This document shows, piece after piece, positions 40,835-49,262 of a DNA stretch of 49,262 nucleotides. The stretch spans positions 1 to 49,262 of the forward strand of contig JBBHKE010003227.1 in the NCBI GenBank assembly GCA_037447655.1, written 5' to 3'. How positions within the stretch are numbered: the first letter of the stretch is position 1; each line of letters begins with the position of its first letter. Position numbers and translations under genes: made by a program. A model generated the notes under the pieces. That model worked only from the letters and a program-made list of their open reading frames with translations. It was not told the DNA's origin and ran no database searches. Source of the DNA: Zygnema cylindricum (taxonomy: Eukaryota; Streptophyta; Zygnematophyceae; Zygnematales; Zygnemataceae).

Positions 40835-41843
40835 TGTTAAAATTACTAGATTTATAGAATATTTTCAATGTCTAAATAGATAAGTAAAATAAGAAAAAGG
40901 AAAAGGCGGACAACCTGCCTCCACCTCCTCTCTCTAGCCACCATACTTGTTGTAGTCATTGAAAGATAGAGAGGGTGGTTGAGCCATGGCTGCCTTAGTT
41001 CAGCAAGCGTGACTAAAAATTGACTTATGTCACTCTCAACAAAAGGTTGAGTCCCGCAGGACTCGAACCTCCGACTTGTAGAGTACGGCGTAGCCGTTAG
41101 CTCTATCCAGTCTATCGTAGAAGTCCGTTAGATTACATGGGGTGTGATATATATTTAAACATGTACATGATCATGAAACCGATTAACTGAAATATGAACA
41201 AAGGAACATAGACCTAGTCAAAGTTTCAGTGCGGACGTCATTTCGCACGAAACAAATGAATCAGACATTTGTTTCGACGGCCAACATTTGATGTTAGATT
41301 TAATCGGACGGCGTCTATCACTGCCGAGATCGCGGAATGATCACTTTTAGCGTTTATGGACGCGCCATGACCTGGCGCCACGTGGAGGGATAACACTTGG
41401 TTCTCAAGAATTCCGGGGAGCATACGGAGGAGCGGAATGGTGACACGCGTCCATTCAGTGGCCTTGTCGTACATAGGCTGTACAAAAAGTACATCGACCG
41501 TAGTACCTTTCTTTACTTCACAGTTGTGTGATTTGTTCGTACTTCAGTTGATAAGGGTTTTGAGAGGGATTTAGGACTTAGGAAATTTGGTAGGTAGACA
41601 CCTCTATCTTAGAGAGCTTTGTATAAAATTGTCATTTTTGCCGGCTCCTAACTTATCAGCTGGTTGGCCGTTTTGAGTGATTCTTTTTTCTGCAGACTCA
41701 AAGGAGTCTACGGTGTATAAGGGCGCAGTCATTTTGTCAGTTTGCTTTTTTGGGAGGTAGTGGATGTGGCTTGAAGTGGGTTAGTTAAAAACTAACTTGA
41801 GGCTTCCTGAATTCAGTAGTCCAATAGAGGACATAGAATTGCA
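40835..41843 (+). repeat. 5' LTR of H
   Basis: It starts TGTTAAAATTACTAG and ends GACATAGAATTGCA. The probable TATA box is TATAAAA at 41622-41628. A GTAC-rich inverted-repeat block lies upstream at about 41440-41540. The gag ATG of the family is ATA here (ATAGAGGACATAG), so this copy lacks the LTR start codon. Confidence 0.9.
41045..41120 (-). other. tRNA-like block on the antisense strand of the Cop-1 LTR
   Basis: On the minus strand this reads GATAGAGCTAACGGCTACG, then CCGTAC-TCTACAA-GTCGG (anticodon-arm-like with a bulge), then AGGTTCGAGTCCT. That last part holds a perfect B box, GGTTCGAGTCC. The block recurs in most other Cop-1 LTRs. It is not a complete cloverleaf, and function is unproven. 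Confidence 0.4.
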
Positions 41844-41858
41844 GGTTATGGGCCCACC
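41844..41858 (+). other. Primer-binding site of H: complement of initiator tRNA-Met anticodon arm
   Basis: GGTTATGGGCCCACC directly follows the LTR. As I recall plant initiator tRNA-Met, this is a perfect 15-base complement to GGTGGGCCCATAACC in its anticodon arm. Half-tRNA priming of this kind is known for Drosophila copia and yeast Ty5. The in-frame gag ATG is at 41848-41850. Confidence 0.78.
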
Positions 41859-42714
41859 CTCTGGAGTGCCCACCTTCAATGGATCTGGGTTCATCTATTG
41901 GGAAGCCATGATGATGGGGGCTTTGTGCGAAAAACGATACTGGGGTATCGTCAGTGGACAAGTGAGACGTCCACCTTTCAGAAACTCCACCAGGATTTGG
42001 AGGAGTTAGGTTTCCTACAGCAGTGACTGCTTCAGCGGAGGAGGCAGATGATGGGGACAACAGTGTGTTCGAAAAGGGGAAAGGGAAGGAGACACCCCTC
42101 ACTCTTATAGCCACAACATCAAGATCAGCATCCGTGAAGACCGTGGAGAACGATACTCAAATGTGGGAAGACGTAAACATGGCTGCCAAGAACTTTATTC
42201 TAAGGCACATCACTCAAGCTTTGGCCACCCCGCACATTCACATTTACAAGGACCAGGAGTTGTGGGTGAGTTTGGTGGAGATCTATAAAGCTGGTACAAT
42301 TCAAGAGCTCCAGTTGGCTGAGCAAAAGCTAGTGAGTTACACTTACAAAGAAGGAAAGGGGACCGATGAGGGAAGGACCCGAAAAAATCGTACAAAGGGG
42401 AAAGAGATCAGCTTGGAGGACCAAGGCCCCCAAAAAGCCTTTGTCATTTTTGCAAAATGTTGGGACACTTTATCGCGGATTGTATCAAGATGTCGGAGTT
42501 GAGGCTCTAAGAGAATGTGGAGGGGGTTCTTCTTGAGGGAAGAAAAAGGCACATGTGAACACAAAAGTGACAAGAGAAACCGAGGACAAGTCCATTGAGG
42601 AGGGTGGGGAGCTTTTTATTGGCGAGAGTTTGGAGGAGAAGGAGATCCCTCGGAGATAGAAGTGTGCCCTTAGAGCAATTCGGGAAGCTCCACAAGAATG
42701 ATTGATCATCGACT
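41848..42714 (+). pseudogene. Cop-1 gag of H
   Basis: The frame reads MGPPSGVPTFNGSGFIYWEA, then NDTQMWEDVNMAAKNFI, DQELWVSLVEIYKAGTIQ and QLAEQKLVSYTYKEGK. The CCHC knuckle CHFCKMLGHFIADC (near 42445-42490) is in a different frame. The reading ends at the first residues of protease (WLIID), where the inserted LTR begins. Indels break it at about 41980-42020 and 42380-42440. Confidence 0.87.
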
Positions 42715-44020
42715 TGAAATTCTATGGGCTCCATTGCCACACAAAATTCGCAGGTCTAAAGGAAGCTAATCTAGATAGTGCCGACTCGAAATTGATATAA
42801 ACCCAAATGACTGACCCCTTGACAATCAGAACACCAATATAGCTTCAACCTTGTGAAATAAAACTTTCTGTGTGCTCAGTTCCACCACAGAATGCAAAGT
42901 TAGAATATGAGATTTGGACACATTTACCCACTTTGACTTTCCCTAAAAAATGCAGCCACCCAGGCAAGAATAAACTCTGACCGACTACACCCTTGTGTAG
43001 CCTGGACTCTCTGAGTCCGCAGCAACAAAATCACTGAAATTGGTTAACTGAGTTGATAGTTATGGCTGGCCAAAGTTTGCCATTTATACAAGGTGCTCTC
43101 TGGGAGAGTCAGCTACCTACCCGAAATATTCTAAGTCCTAAACCCCTCTCTAAACCCTCTTGTACTCAGGTATGGACTAATCACATTAGTGTATAGTATA
43201 TAAAGGTACAGATGCCGGTGTACCTTCTGTACGGTCATCGTACGACATGGCTAAAAGTCAACAAATGTCCTTTTCGGATTCGCTCTTATAATCTCTGGAA
43301 TTCCTGCCTCCAAATCCTATCTCTCCACGTGGCGCTTGGTCATGCCGCATCCTAAAAATGGTACCGTACAAGAAAGTACAAGTGCCGGAGTACTTTTTGT
43401 ACGTACATTGTACGATGTCGCCATAGTGCGACATTTGTCATTCCCAGATTTGTTTTCTGCCGTTCCGGAAATTCCGTAATCCCGTATGATGTAGCCACGT
43501 GTCATCCGTAGTGGCGGCGTCTACAAACTGCCAAATTTTCCTTTCTGCGATGTTGGCGCTAACCACGGCCGTCCGATTTACATCGTAATTAAAACAGACC
43601 GTCGATATAAATGTCTGTACTATTTATTTCGTCCGGTACTTAAAGTACAACTGTTTCTATGCCCTATATACCGTAACCCAGTTAAATGGAAAATCCTACC
43701 TATAACTAGTTAAATATTTATCAAACCCTATACGTATTAGCACTAGTCCTAGACTAAATGGACAAAGCTAACGGCTACGGGATGTTTGACGGACAGTAGG
43801 TACGAGGATCAATTCCTGGGTCCGTCAAATATCTTTTTGGTAAACATACCTATTATCTATTCCTGTCTCTCTAGAGAGCTTAGGCAGCCATGGCTCTAGC
43901 TCTCTCTCCAGCCTTCAGTGACTACAACAAGTGTGGGGGCTTGGAGAAGGAGGTTAGAGGCAGAATGCCTCTGCTACTTTTCTATCCTAAAAAGACCTAG
44001 AAAATACCCAAATTTCAACA
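42715..44020 (-). mobile_element. 1306-bp solo Cop-1 LTR inserted in H protease
   Basis: On the plus strand it runs from TGAAATTCTATGGGCTCC to CAAATTTCAACA. It is flanked by CGACT at 42710-42714 and 44021-44025, an exact 5-bp duplication within the active-site codons. On the minus strand it starts TGTTGAAATTTGGG and ends with gag codons ATGGAGCCCATAGAATTTCA. It is longer than other Cop-1 LTRs, partly through an internal tandem duplication at about 43200-43515. Confidence 0.9.
43203..43515. repeat. Tandem duplication of about 160 bp in an LTR
   Basis: A block with GTACAGATGCCGGTGTACC, TTCTGTACG, GTACGACATGG and a CCACGTGGCG motif at about 43207-43345 recurs at about 43376-43510 (GTACAAGTGCCGGAGTAC, TTTTGTACG, TTGTACGATG, GCCACGTGTC). 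The copies are diverged, so it is old. Confidence 0.75.
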
Positions 44021-44660
44021 CGACTTAGGTGCATCTATGCATATGTATCGAGATAAGCAACACTTCACAAAACTAAGAAAAATCCCTACTGTAAAGATAG
44101 AGTATGGGGGTGGGAGAGTGATTACTAAAGATCTAGTGGGGTCAGTAGATTTGAAAGTCTTAGTGGAGGGTAAGACTTCTATACTCACCTTCTCAGATGT
44201 ACTCTATATTCCTCAGCTGAGTAAAAATCTTGTCTCTACGTTTGTGTTAGATGACAAAGAATTTGATACCTTCACTAGAAAGGGAGTCTTTACAGCTAAG
44301 TATGGGGATGAAGTTTACTTTACGGCAGATAAAGGTTGCCAAGGAATGTTTAGGCTTAACCTGAATAAGGAGAAGAAGAATGCTTACTATGTTGGTGTTC
44401 CTAAGTTGATGATTTGGCATAAACGATTGGGGCATGTGCATTTTGATAGATTGAGGGAAATGAAAAAGATTGGAGTAGTAGAAGGCATTTAGTTTGGAGA
44501 TAATGAAATGATGGATGATTGTAGTGGCTGTGCTCAAGGTAAGGCTCACTGACTTCCTTTTCCCAAAGCCGCCACATATAGAGGTGAGAAAGTACTAGAT
44601 CTGGTCCACACAGATATCTGGGGACCTGCTAAAATACCTTCGGTTGAAGGAAAGAGGTTT
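44021..44660 (+). pseudogene. Cop-1 protease and pre-integrase of H
   Basis: It continues after the LTR as DLGASMHMYRDKQHFTKLRK (the catalytic DSG is now DLG), then FSDVLYIPQLSKNLVSTFVL, WHKRLGHVHFDRLREMKKI, CSGCAQGKAH and LVHTDIWGP with the first integrase Asp. Stops occur at 44490 and in the KAH region. Confidence 0.9.
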
Positions 44661-45322
44661 ATGTTGACATTAACTGATGACTGGTCTAGATACTTTAGAG
44701 TCTACTTCCTAAAAACAAAGTTTGAAACATCAACTTTCTTCAAAGAATATAAAGCCTGGAGTGAGAAGTTGCATGGAACCCCCATAAAGAGAATAAGAAG
44801 TGATAATGGGGGGGAATATACCTCCAACCAGTTTGAGGAATACTTGAGAGATGAGGGAGTTCAGCACCAGAAAACCGTACCATATAACCCGGAACAAAAT
44901 GGGGTAGGTGAGAGGTTGAATTGAACACTAAGAGATAGTGCATGCACTATGTTGGTCGACAAGAAAATAGGAAAGATATTTTGGGCAGAGGCCATCAACT
45001 ATGCCAACTACATTTAGAATAGAGTCCTTACCTCAACAGTAAAGGGAATGACACCTTATGAGAGATGGGTGGGAAGGAAACCAAATATATCTCACCTTAA
45101 AGTATTCGGTAGCCAACTTTACAGTCTTGACACGGATAGGAAAAACTGGAAACTAGATTCTAAGGGAAAACCTGGATATTTTGTAGGATATGATGAGGAT
45201 GTCAATGGATATAGAGTCTATGACTTAGCAAAGAGAGATATTAATCTGGTCAAACAACTAGTTGTCATGGATGAAGGGAAGTCATTTGACCCCTTTAAAT
45301 ATACCAAGAAGATAAGAATCTG
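44661..45322 (+). pseudogene. Cop-1 integrase core and tail of H
   Basis: TLTDDWSRYFRVYFLKTK, RIRSDNGGEYTSNQFEEYL (second Asp) and PEQNGVGERLN (Glu) retain the DDE residues. A stop follows at 44922. The tail reads PYERWVGRKPNISHLKVFGS and PGYFVGYDEDVNGYRVYDLA. A stop at 45321 ends this part. Confidence 0.9.
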
Positions 45323-45780
45323 ATTTGAGTATGAAAGTGAAGAGGGCTCCGTCCTTCCCGAAAAGGACATGAGTGAAACAAAAATTGCAGATTCAATGGA
45401 GATCCAAGACATAGGAGATCCACCGGAAATCTCACACATTTTTATGGACTTCAAGGAGACAAAAGAGGAGGAATCGGAACTGGCTTCCATGGATAGGGGA
45501 GCCGATGAGACAGTAAGGGGAAATCTAAGACTTCCCTCCATCCCAGTTTCGGAGTTTGAAGGGGGGAGAAGGAGCACCAAATGGATCAGGAAAAACAAGC
45601 CACTTATAAGGTAACTAAGCTATATCACCTAGATGAGCCCCAGTCATACTCGCAGGCAGTGAACAGTCTGCAGAAAGAGCGATGGCTTAGAGCCATAAAT
45701 GATGAGATGGCCTCTATTATGGAAGTAAATAATTGGGAACTAGCGGATTGTCCTCCGTACAGAAAACCGATTGGGTGAAA
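45323..45780 (+). pseudogene. Linker of H between integrase and RT
   Basis: An acidic stretch (KETKEEESELASMDRGADE) is followed by GNLRLPSIPVSEFEGGRRS and VTKLYHLDEPQSYSQAVNSL, leading to the RT start WELADCPPYRKPIG with a stop directly after. Confidence 0.85.
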
Positions 45781-46425
45781 ATGGGTGTTGAAACTAAAAC
45801 TGATCCAAGATAATACCATTGAGAGATATAAGGCTCGATTGGTAGCAAAGGGGTTTACCCAAAAGGTGGGGATTGACAATGAGGAGACTTTTGCTCAAGT
45901 TGTTCGGTTCCCATCAGTAAGGATTCTCCTCAGTCTGGCAGCAGCGGAAGACATGGAAATAGACCAGATGGACATTAAGACTGCTATTTTAATGGTGAGT
46001 TAGAGGAAGAAATTATCATGAGGCAACCCGAGGGGTTCGTGGAGGAAGGTGAAGAGAGCAAAGTCTACAGGCTCATAAAGTCCTAATATAGACTGAAGCA
46101 AGCTCCCCGACAGTGGAATAAGAAACTAGATGAGTTTTTCACCGGTTTAGGATATATCCAGATCAGTTCTGACCATTCTATCTATATGCTTGAGGATGAG
46201 AATGGTGTCATTTTTATTGCAATCTATGTGGATGATCTACTTATGCTCAGTAAGTCTTTGGAAAAGATTAATAGGCTAAAGAAAGATCTTACAAGCAGAT
46301 TTGATATGAATGATTTAGGTGAGACAAATTACATTTTGGGGATCCAAATGGAGAGAGATACGGGGAAAAAGATTATCATACTTACTCAGAAAAAAACAAT
46401 AGGTAATATGCTTGAGAAATTCTAG
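45781..46425 (+). pseudogene. Cop-1 reverse transcriptase of H
   Basis: KARLVAKGFTQKVGIDNEETF, VRILLSLAAAEDMEIDQMDIK, a damaged middle, and IAIYVDDLLMLSKSLEKI with catalytic YVDD, ending YILGIQMERD and NMLEKF with a stop at 46423. Stops occur near 46000 and 46084. Confidence 0.9.
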
Positions 46426-47238
46426 ATGGAAAAGGCTAACAGTTGTAACACTCCCATGGACTTAAAAAAAGTAAGCGATAGGAGTGTAAAAGGAGGAGTG
46501 TTGATCTTAGATGATCAGATGAGTCTAGAGGAGAGAGAGTTTATGAAGTCTATCCCTTATAGACAGGTCGTAGGAAGTTTGATCTGTTTTATGAACTCTA
46601 CATGGCCGGACATAGCGACAGCAGTTCGAGTACTCAGTAAGAGTCTAAATGATCCGAGGAAGAGAGACTTCGAGGCAACCAAGAGAGTCATGAGATATCT
46701 GGTGGGAACAAAAGAGTTATGGTTCAATTTGGGAGGGGAGCACAGTGACATCACTACTTAGAGTGATGCCAGCTATAGAGACACACCTATGAGAAGATGC
46801 CCTTTTGGGTATGTGTTGTATGTTGGAAAAGGTGCTTGCTTTGGAGCAATAAGCACTAAAAGGTGGTTGCTCAGTCTATTATGGAGGCTGAGTACATCGC
46901 CTCTTATTTTGCTGTGAAAGAGTTGATGTGGGTCAAGTTCTTGTTGCAAGAACTGGGGTATATGAAGAAGGGAGTGCATAAAGTGTTTTGTGATAATCAA
47001 GCTACCATTGCAATTGCAGCTAATCCAAAACATCATTTTAAAGCAAAGCATATGGATATAAGATTGAGTTTCGTAAGAGAAAAAGTTGAGATTAAGATTG
47101 TGAATCTTGTATAAAGATCAGATGAGAAAATGGTGGTTGATATGATGACAAAACCGGTGCATTCTCCCAAGTTAAAATATTGCAGAGAAAAGTGTGGACT
47201 AAAAATGAAGTTAAAGTAAGAGTAGAAAATAAGGAGAG
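46426..47238 (+). pseudogene. Cop-1 RNase H of H and polypurine tract
   Basis: CNTPMDLKKV, PYRQVVGSLICFMNSTWPDIA, then TT-stop-SDASY, SIMEAEYIASYFAVKELMW, FCDNQATIAIAAN and KHMDIRLSFVREKVE. A TAG replaces Trp in TWSD at 46759. The polypurine tract AATAAGGAGAG ends at 47238. Confidence 0.9.
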
Positions 47239-48246
47239 TGTTGAAATTACTAGATTTATGGGGTATTTTCTAGGTCTAAATAGATCACTAAAATAAGAAA
47301 AAAGAAAAGGCGGACAGCTTGCCTCCACCTCCTCTCTCTAGCCACCATACTTATTGTAGTCCTTAAAGGATAGAGAGGGTGGTTGAGCCATGGCTGCCTT
47401 AGTTCAGCAGGCACGACTAAAGAGTGACTTATGTCACTCTCAACAAAAGGTTGAGTCCCGCAAGACTCAAACCTCTCACCAGTAGAGTACGGCGTAGCCG
47501 TTAGCTCTATCCAGTCTATCGTAGAAGTCCGTTAGATTACATGGGGTGTGATATATATTTAAACATGTACATGATCGTGAAACCGATTAACTCGAATATG
47601 AACAAAGAAACATAGAACTAGTCAAAGTTCCAGTGCGGACGTCATTTCACACAAAACAAATGAATTGGACATTTGTTTCGACGACCAACATTTGATGTCG
47701 GATTTAATCGGACGGCGTCTATCACTGCCGAGATCGCGGAATGGTCACTTTTGGCGTTTATGGACGTGGCATGACCTGGCCGTACGTGGAGGGATAACAT
47801 TTGGTCGCAAAAATTCCGGGGAGCATACGGACAAGTGGAATGGTGAAACACGTCCATTCAGTGGCCTTGTCGTACACAGGCCCTACAAAAAGTACATCGG
47901 TTGTAACACCTTTCTGTACATCACAGTTGTGTGATTTGTTCGTACTTCAGTAGATATGGGTTGTGAGAGGGATTTAGGACTTAGTAAATTTGGTAGGTAG
48001 ACACCTCTCTCTTTGAGAGTTTTGTCAAAAATTGGCATTTTTGCCGGCTCAAAATTTATCGACTGGTTGGCCGTTTTCAGTGATTGTTTTTGTTGCGCAC
48101 TCAGGGGAGTCCACGCTGCACAATGGTGTAGTCAAACTGTTAGTTTGCCTTCTTGGGAAGCAGTTGTTGTGGCTTGAATTGGGTAAGGTAAAAACTATCT
48201 AGAGGCTTCCTGAATTCTGTAGTCCAATGGAGGACACAGAATTGCA
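47239..48246 (+). repeat. 3' LTR of H
   Basis: It starts TGTTGAAATTACTAG and ends GGACACAGAATTGCA, colinear with 40835-41843. The family gag start ATGGAGGACACAGAATTGCA is intact here (ATG 48227-48229) although nothing downstream is gag. The AGGCTTCC motif near 48202 corresponds to the site where other family members have inserted. Confidence 0.9.
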
Positions 48247-48251
48247 ACCTC

Positions 48252-48925
48252 TATGATAGTATTTGCACTTTTGACTTTTGGAATTAATAAGTGCCACCTT
48301 GGCACACAAAATCCTGACCGACTACACTCTTGTGTTGCTTGGACTCTTCTGAGTTCGCAGCAAAAAAAATCACTGAAATTGCTCACCTGAGTATTAAGTT
48401 ATGGCTGGCCAAAGATGGCCTATAAATACATAAACACTCTGGGAGAGTGGCGGCTACCTTGATTTTTTCCTAAGTCCTAAGCTCCCTCTTTAAACCTACT
48501 ACTAGCGTCCCCTAACCAATTAAATGAATGTAAGGTACAAGAAGGTACAAGTACTTTTGTACTTTTTGTATGGCCATAGTTCGACATAGCCCTTTTGGTG
48601 ACGCGTGTCAGTTCGTGAGTCGTAGTCGTTTCCCCCGTAATAGGGTCGTCCAACCATATCGCGCCATGTGTCGTCCGCCGACATTGGCTTGCAAACCGCT
48701 GAATGTCCACTCCGGAATTTCGGCTCCTGTGCGAGCCGTTGATCGCGAACGACATTTGATTTCGTCCGTTGAAAATTAAATGTTGTTTTGTATAGTACAG
48801 TATTTCGTACGGTAGTGTACGTTTCACGCTCATTTTGTTTCGTATGTGTCGTCGCGTCACTATTTAAATATTTATTACATACAAAATACGTTATGCTTCA
48901 TCAAGACTTATTGGATAAGGCAAAC
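48252..48925 (-). repeat. 5' LTR of F, middle part
   Basis: It is the reverse match of the 3' LTR of F from TATGATAGTATTTGCAC to CTTATTGGATAAGG. It continues the piece at 40781-40834 and is cut by LTR I at 48926. The start of this LTR is beyond the window edge. Confidence 0.85.
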
Positions 48926-49262
48926 TGTTGTTCTACCACCACAGGTGCAGGTGGAGGAGCAGCAGTAGTAGTAGAAGTAGACATTATACACTCTCAAAAG
49001 CTATCAAGAATCCTACCAAACAGCTGTTCTTAAGTGATCACCACTTCTTATACAAGCATCCAAACCTCACAAAACTCTATCAGAATATAGAGTAGAATAA
49101 ACACTGATAACTCCCAAAGTTATAGCACAATTGATCCAACAACACTCAAGATATAATACTCAGAAGTTTCCCAAAAACTGTCTGCAGTTTTACTACTTGG
49201 AAGTCTGGATACATAAAAATGCTCTAAGTCCTAAGTCTTATACTTTCGGTGTTCTACCGCCG
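48926..49262 (-). repeat. Cop-2 LTR I, partial, runs off the window
   Basis: TGTTGTTCTACCACCACAGG on the plus strand is the reverse of the Cop-2 LTR end. It abuts the LTR of F directly, with flank CAAAC as the presumed duplication. The first 60 bases carry the gag codons MSTSTT in reverse, then the leader and U5 similar to C. No primer-binding site is attached, so this end faces outward, as in a 3' or solo LTR. Confidence 0.82.

Larger units (their letters stand above)
40835..48246 (+). mobile_element. Complete copia element H (Cop-1), degenerate
   Basis: 5' LTR 40835-41843 (1009 bp), primer-binding site, gag, protease, integrase, RT, RNase H, polypurine tract AATAAGGAGAG, and 3' LTR 47239-48246 (1008 bp). 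The flanks are GCCTC (40830-40834) and ACCTC (48247-48251), a duplication with one change. They rejoin the 5' LTR of F on both sides. A 1306-bp LTR sits in protease. The LTRs differ at scattered sites, so it is not recent. Confidence 0.92.
34210..48925 (-). mobile_element. Copia element F (Cop-1), carrying nested insertions
   Basis: On the minus strand there is a 5' LTR (beyond the window edge, 48252-48925, then 40781-40834), primer-binding site, gag, protease, integrase, RT, RNase H and 3' LTR (34210-35147). Element H is inserted in its 5' LTR, a 1302-bp LTR in gag, and Cop-2 LTR I at 48926. F itself lies in the TRIM fragment (left flank CTAAC). Its right flank is outside the window. Confidence 0.82.

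Overview
This is a stretch of a large, repeat-rich land-plant nuclear genome. I see no ordinary host gene. Nearly everything is transposable elements, mostly Ty1/copia LTR retrotransposons lying on both strands and inserted into one another. The plant assignment rests on the copia pol type, the PIF/Harbinger transposase, a TRIM element, and primer-binding sites that match the anticodon arm of plant initiator tRNA-Met as I recall that tRNA. I cannot name the species. One 10-N assembly gap lies at 17147-17156. Two copia families dominate. Cop-1 has LTRs starting TGTTGAAATT or TGTAGAAATT, protease motif IIDSGAS, and copies J, D, E, F and H plus stand-alone LTRs. Cop-2 has LTRs mostly starting TGTTGTTTTTGG, gag starting MSTST, protease motif WIMDTGAS, and copies A, A', B, C and I. 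All their coding regions are broken by stops, frameshifts, deletions and nested insertions. Layout, left to right: J 3' end (1-1715, +) lies inside A (1716-3290, +, complete 3' LTR). An island free of recognisable LTR elements (3291-8080) carries an uninterrupted Harbinger transposase frame (4878-5888). A' (8081-9621, +) is cut by B (9622-15794, -). Low-complexity purine/pyrimidine DNA follows (15795-16529), then a Cop-1 LTR fragment running into the gap. C (17466-20897, -) interrupts D (20898-26131, +), and D in turn ends inside E (26132-30700, -). A poorly recognised stretch (30701-33529) contains a probable Helitron 3' end. A 49-bp minisatellite (33530-34068) and a TRIM fragment follow. F (34210 to past the window end, -) contains H (40835-48246, +), a complete element. 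The last bases (48926-49262) are a Cop-2 LTR inserted in the 5' LTR of F. Smaller insertions with visible 5-bp target-site duplications are a 469-bp LTR in C gag, a 502-bp TRIM in D RNase H, a 961-bp LTR in the 5' LTR of E, a 1302-bp LTR in F gag, and a 1306-bp LTR in H protease. Three points stand out. First, the TRIM at 24079-24580 carries in its LTR a 71-nt sequence that folds as a tRNA, with good A and B boxes and a TTTT stop, so it may be a Pol III-type retroelement comparable in principle to the 5S-bearing Cassandra TRIMs. Second, both copia families appear to be primed by the anticodon arm of initiator tRNA-Met, with GGTTATGGGCC directly after the LTR. Third, in both families gag coding begins inside the LTR and runs through the primer-binding site, so the ATG complementary to the primer's CAU anticodon is an in-frame gag codon.
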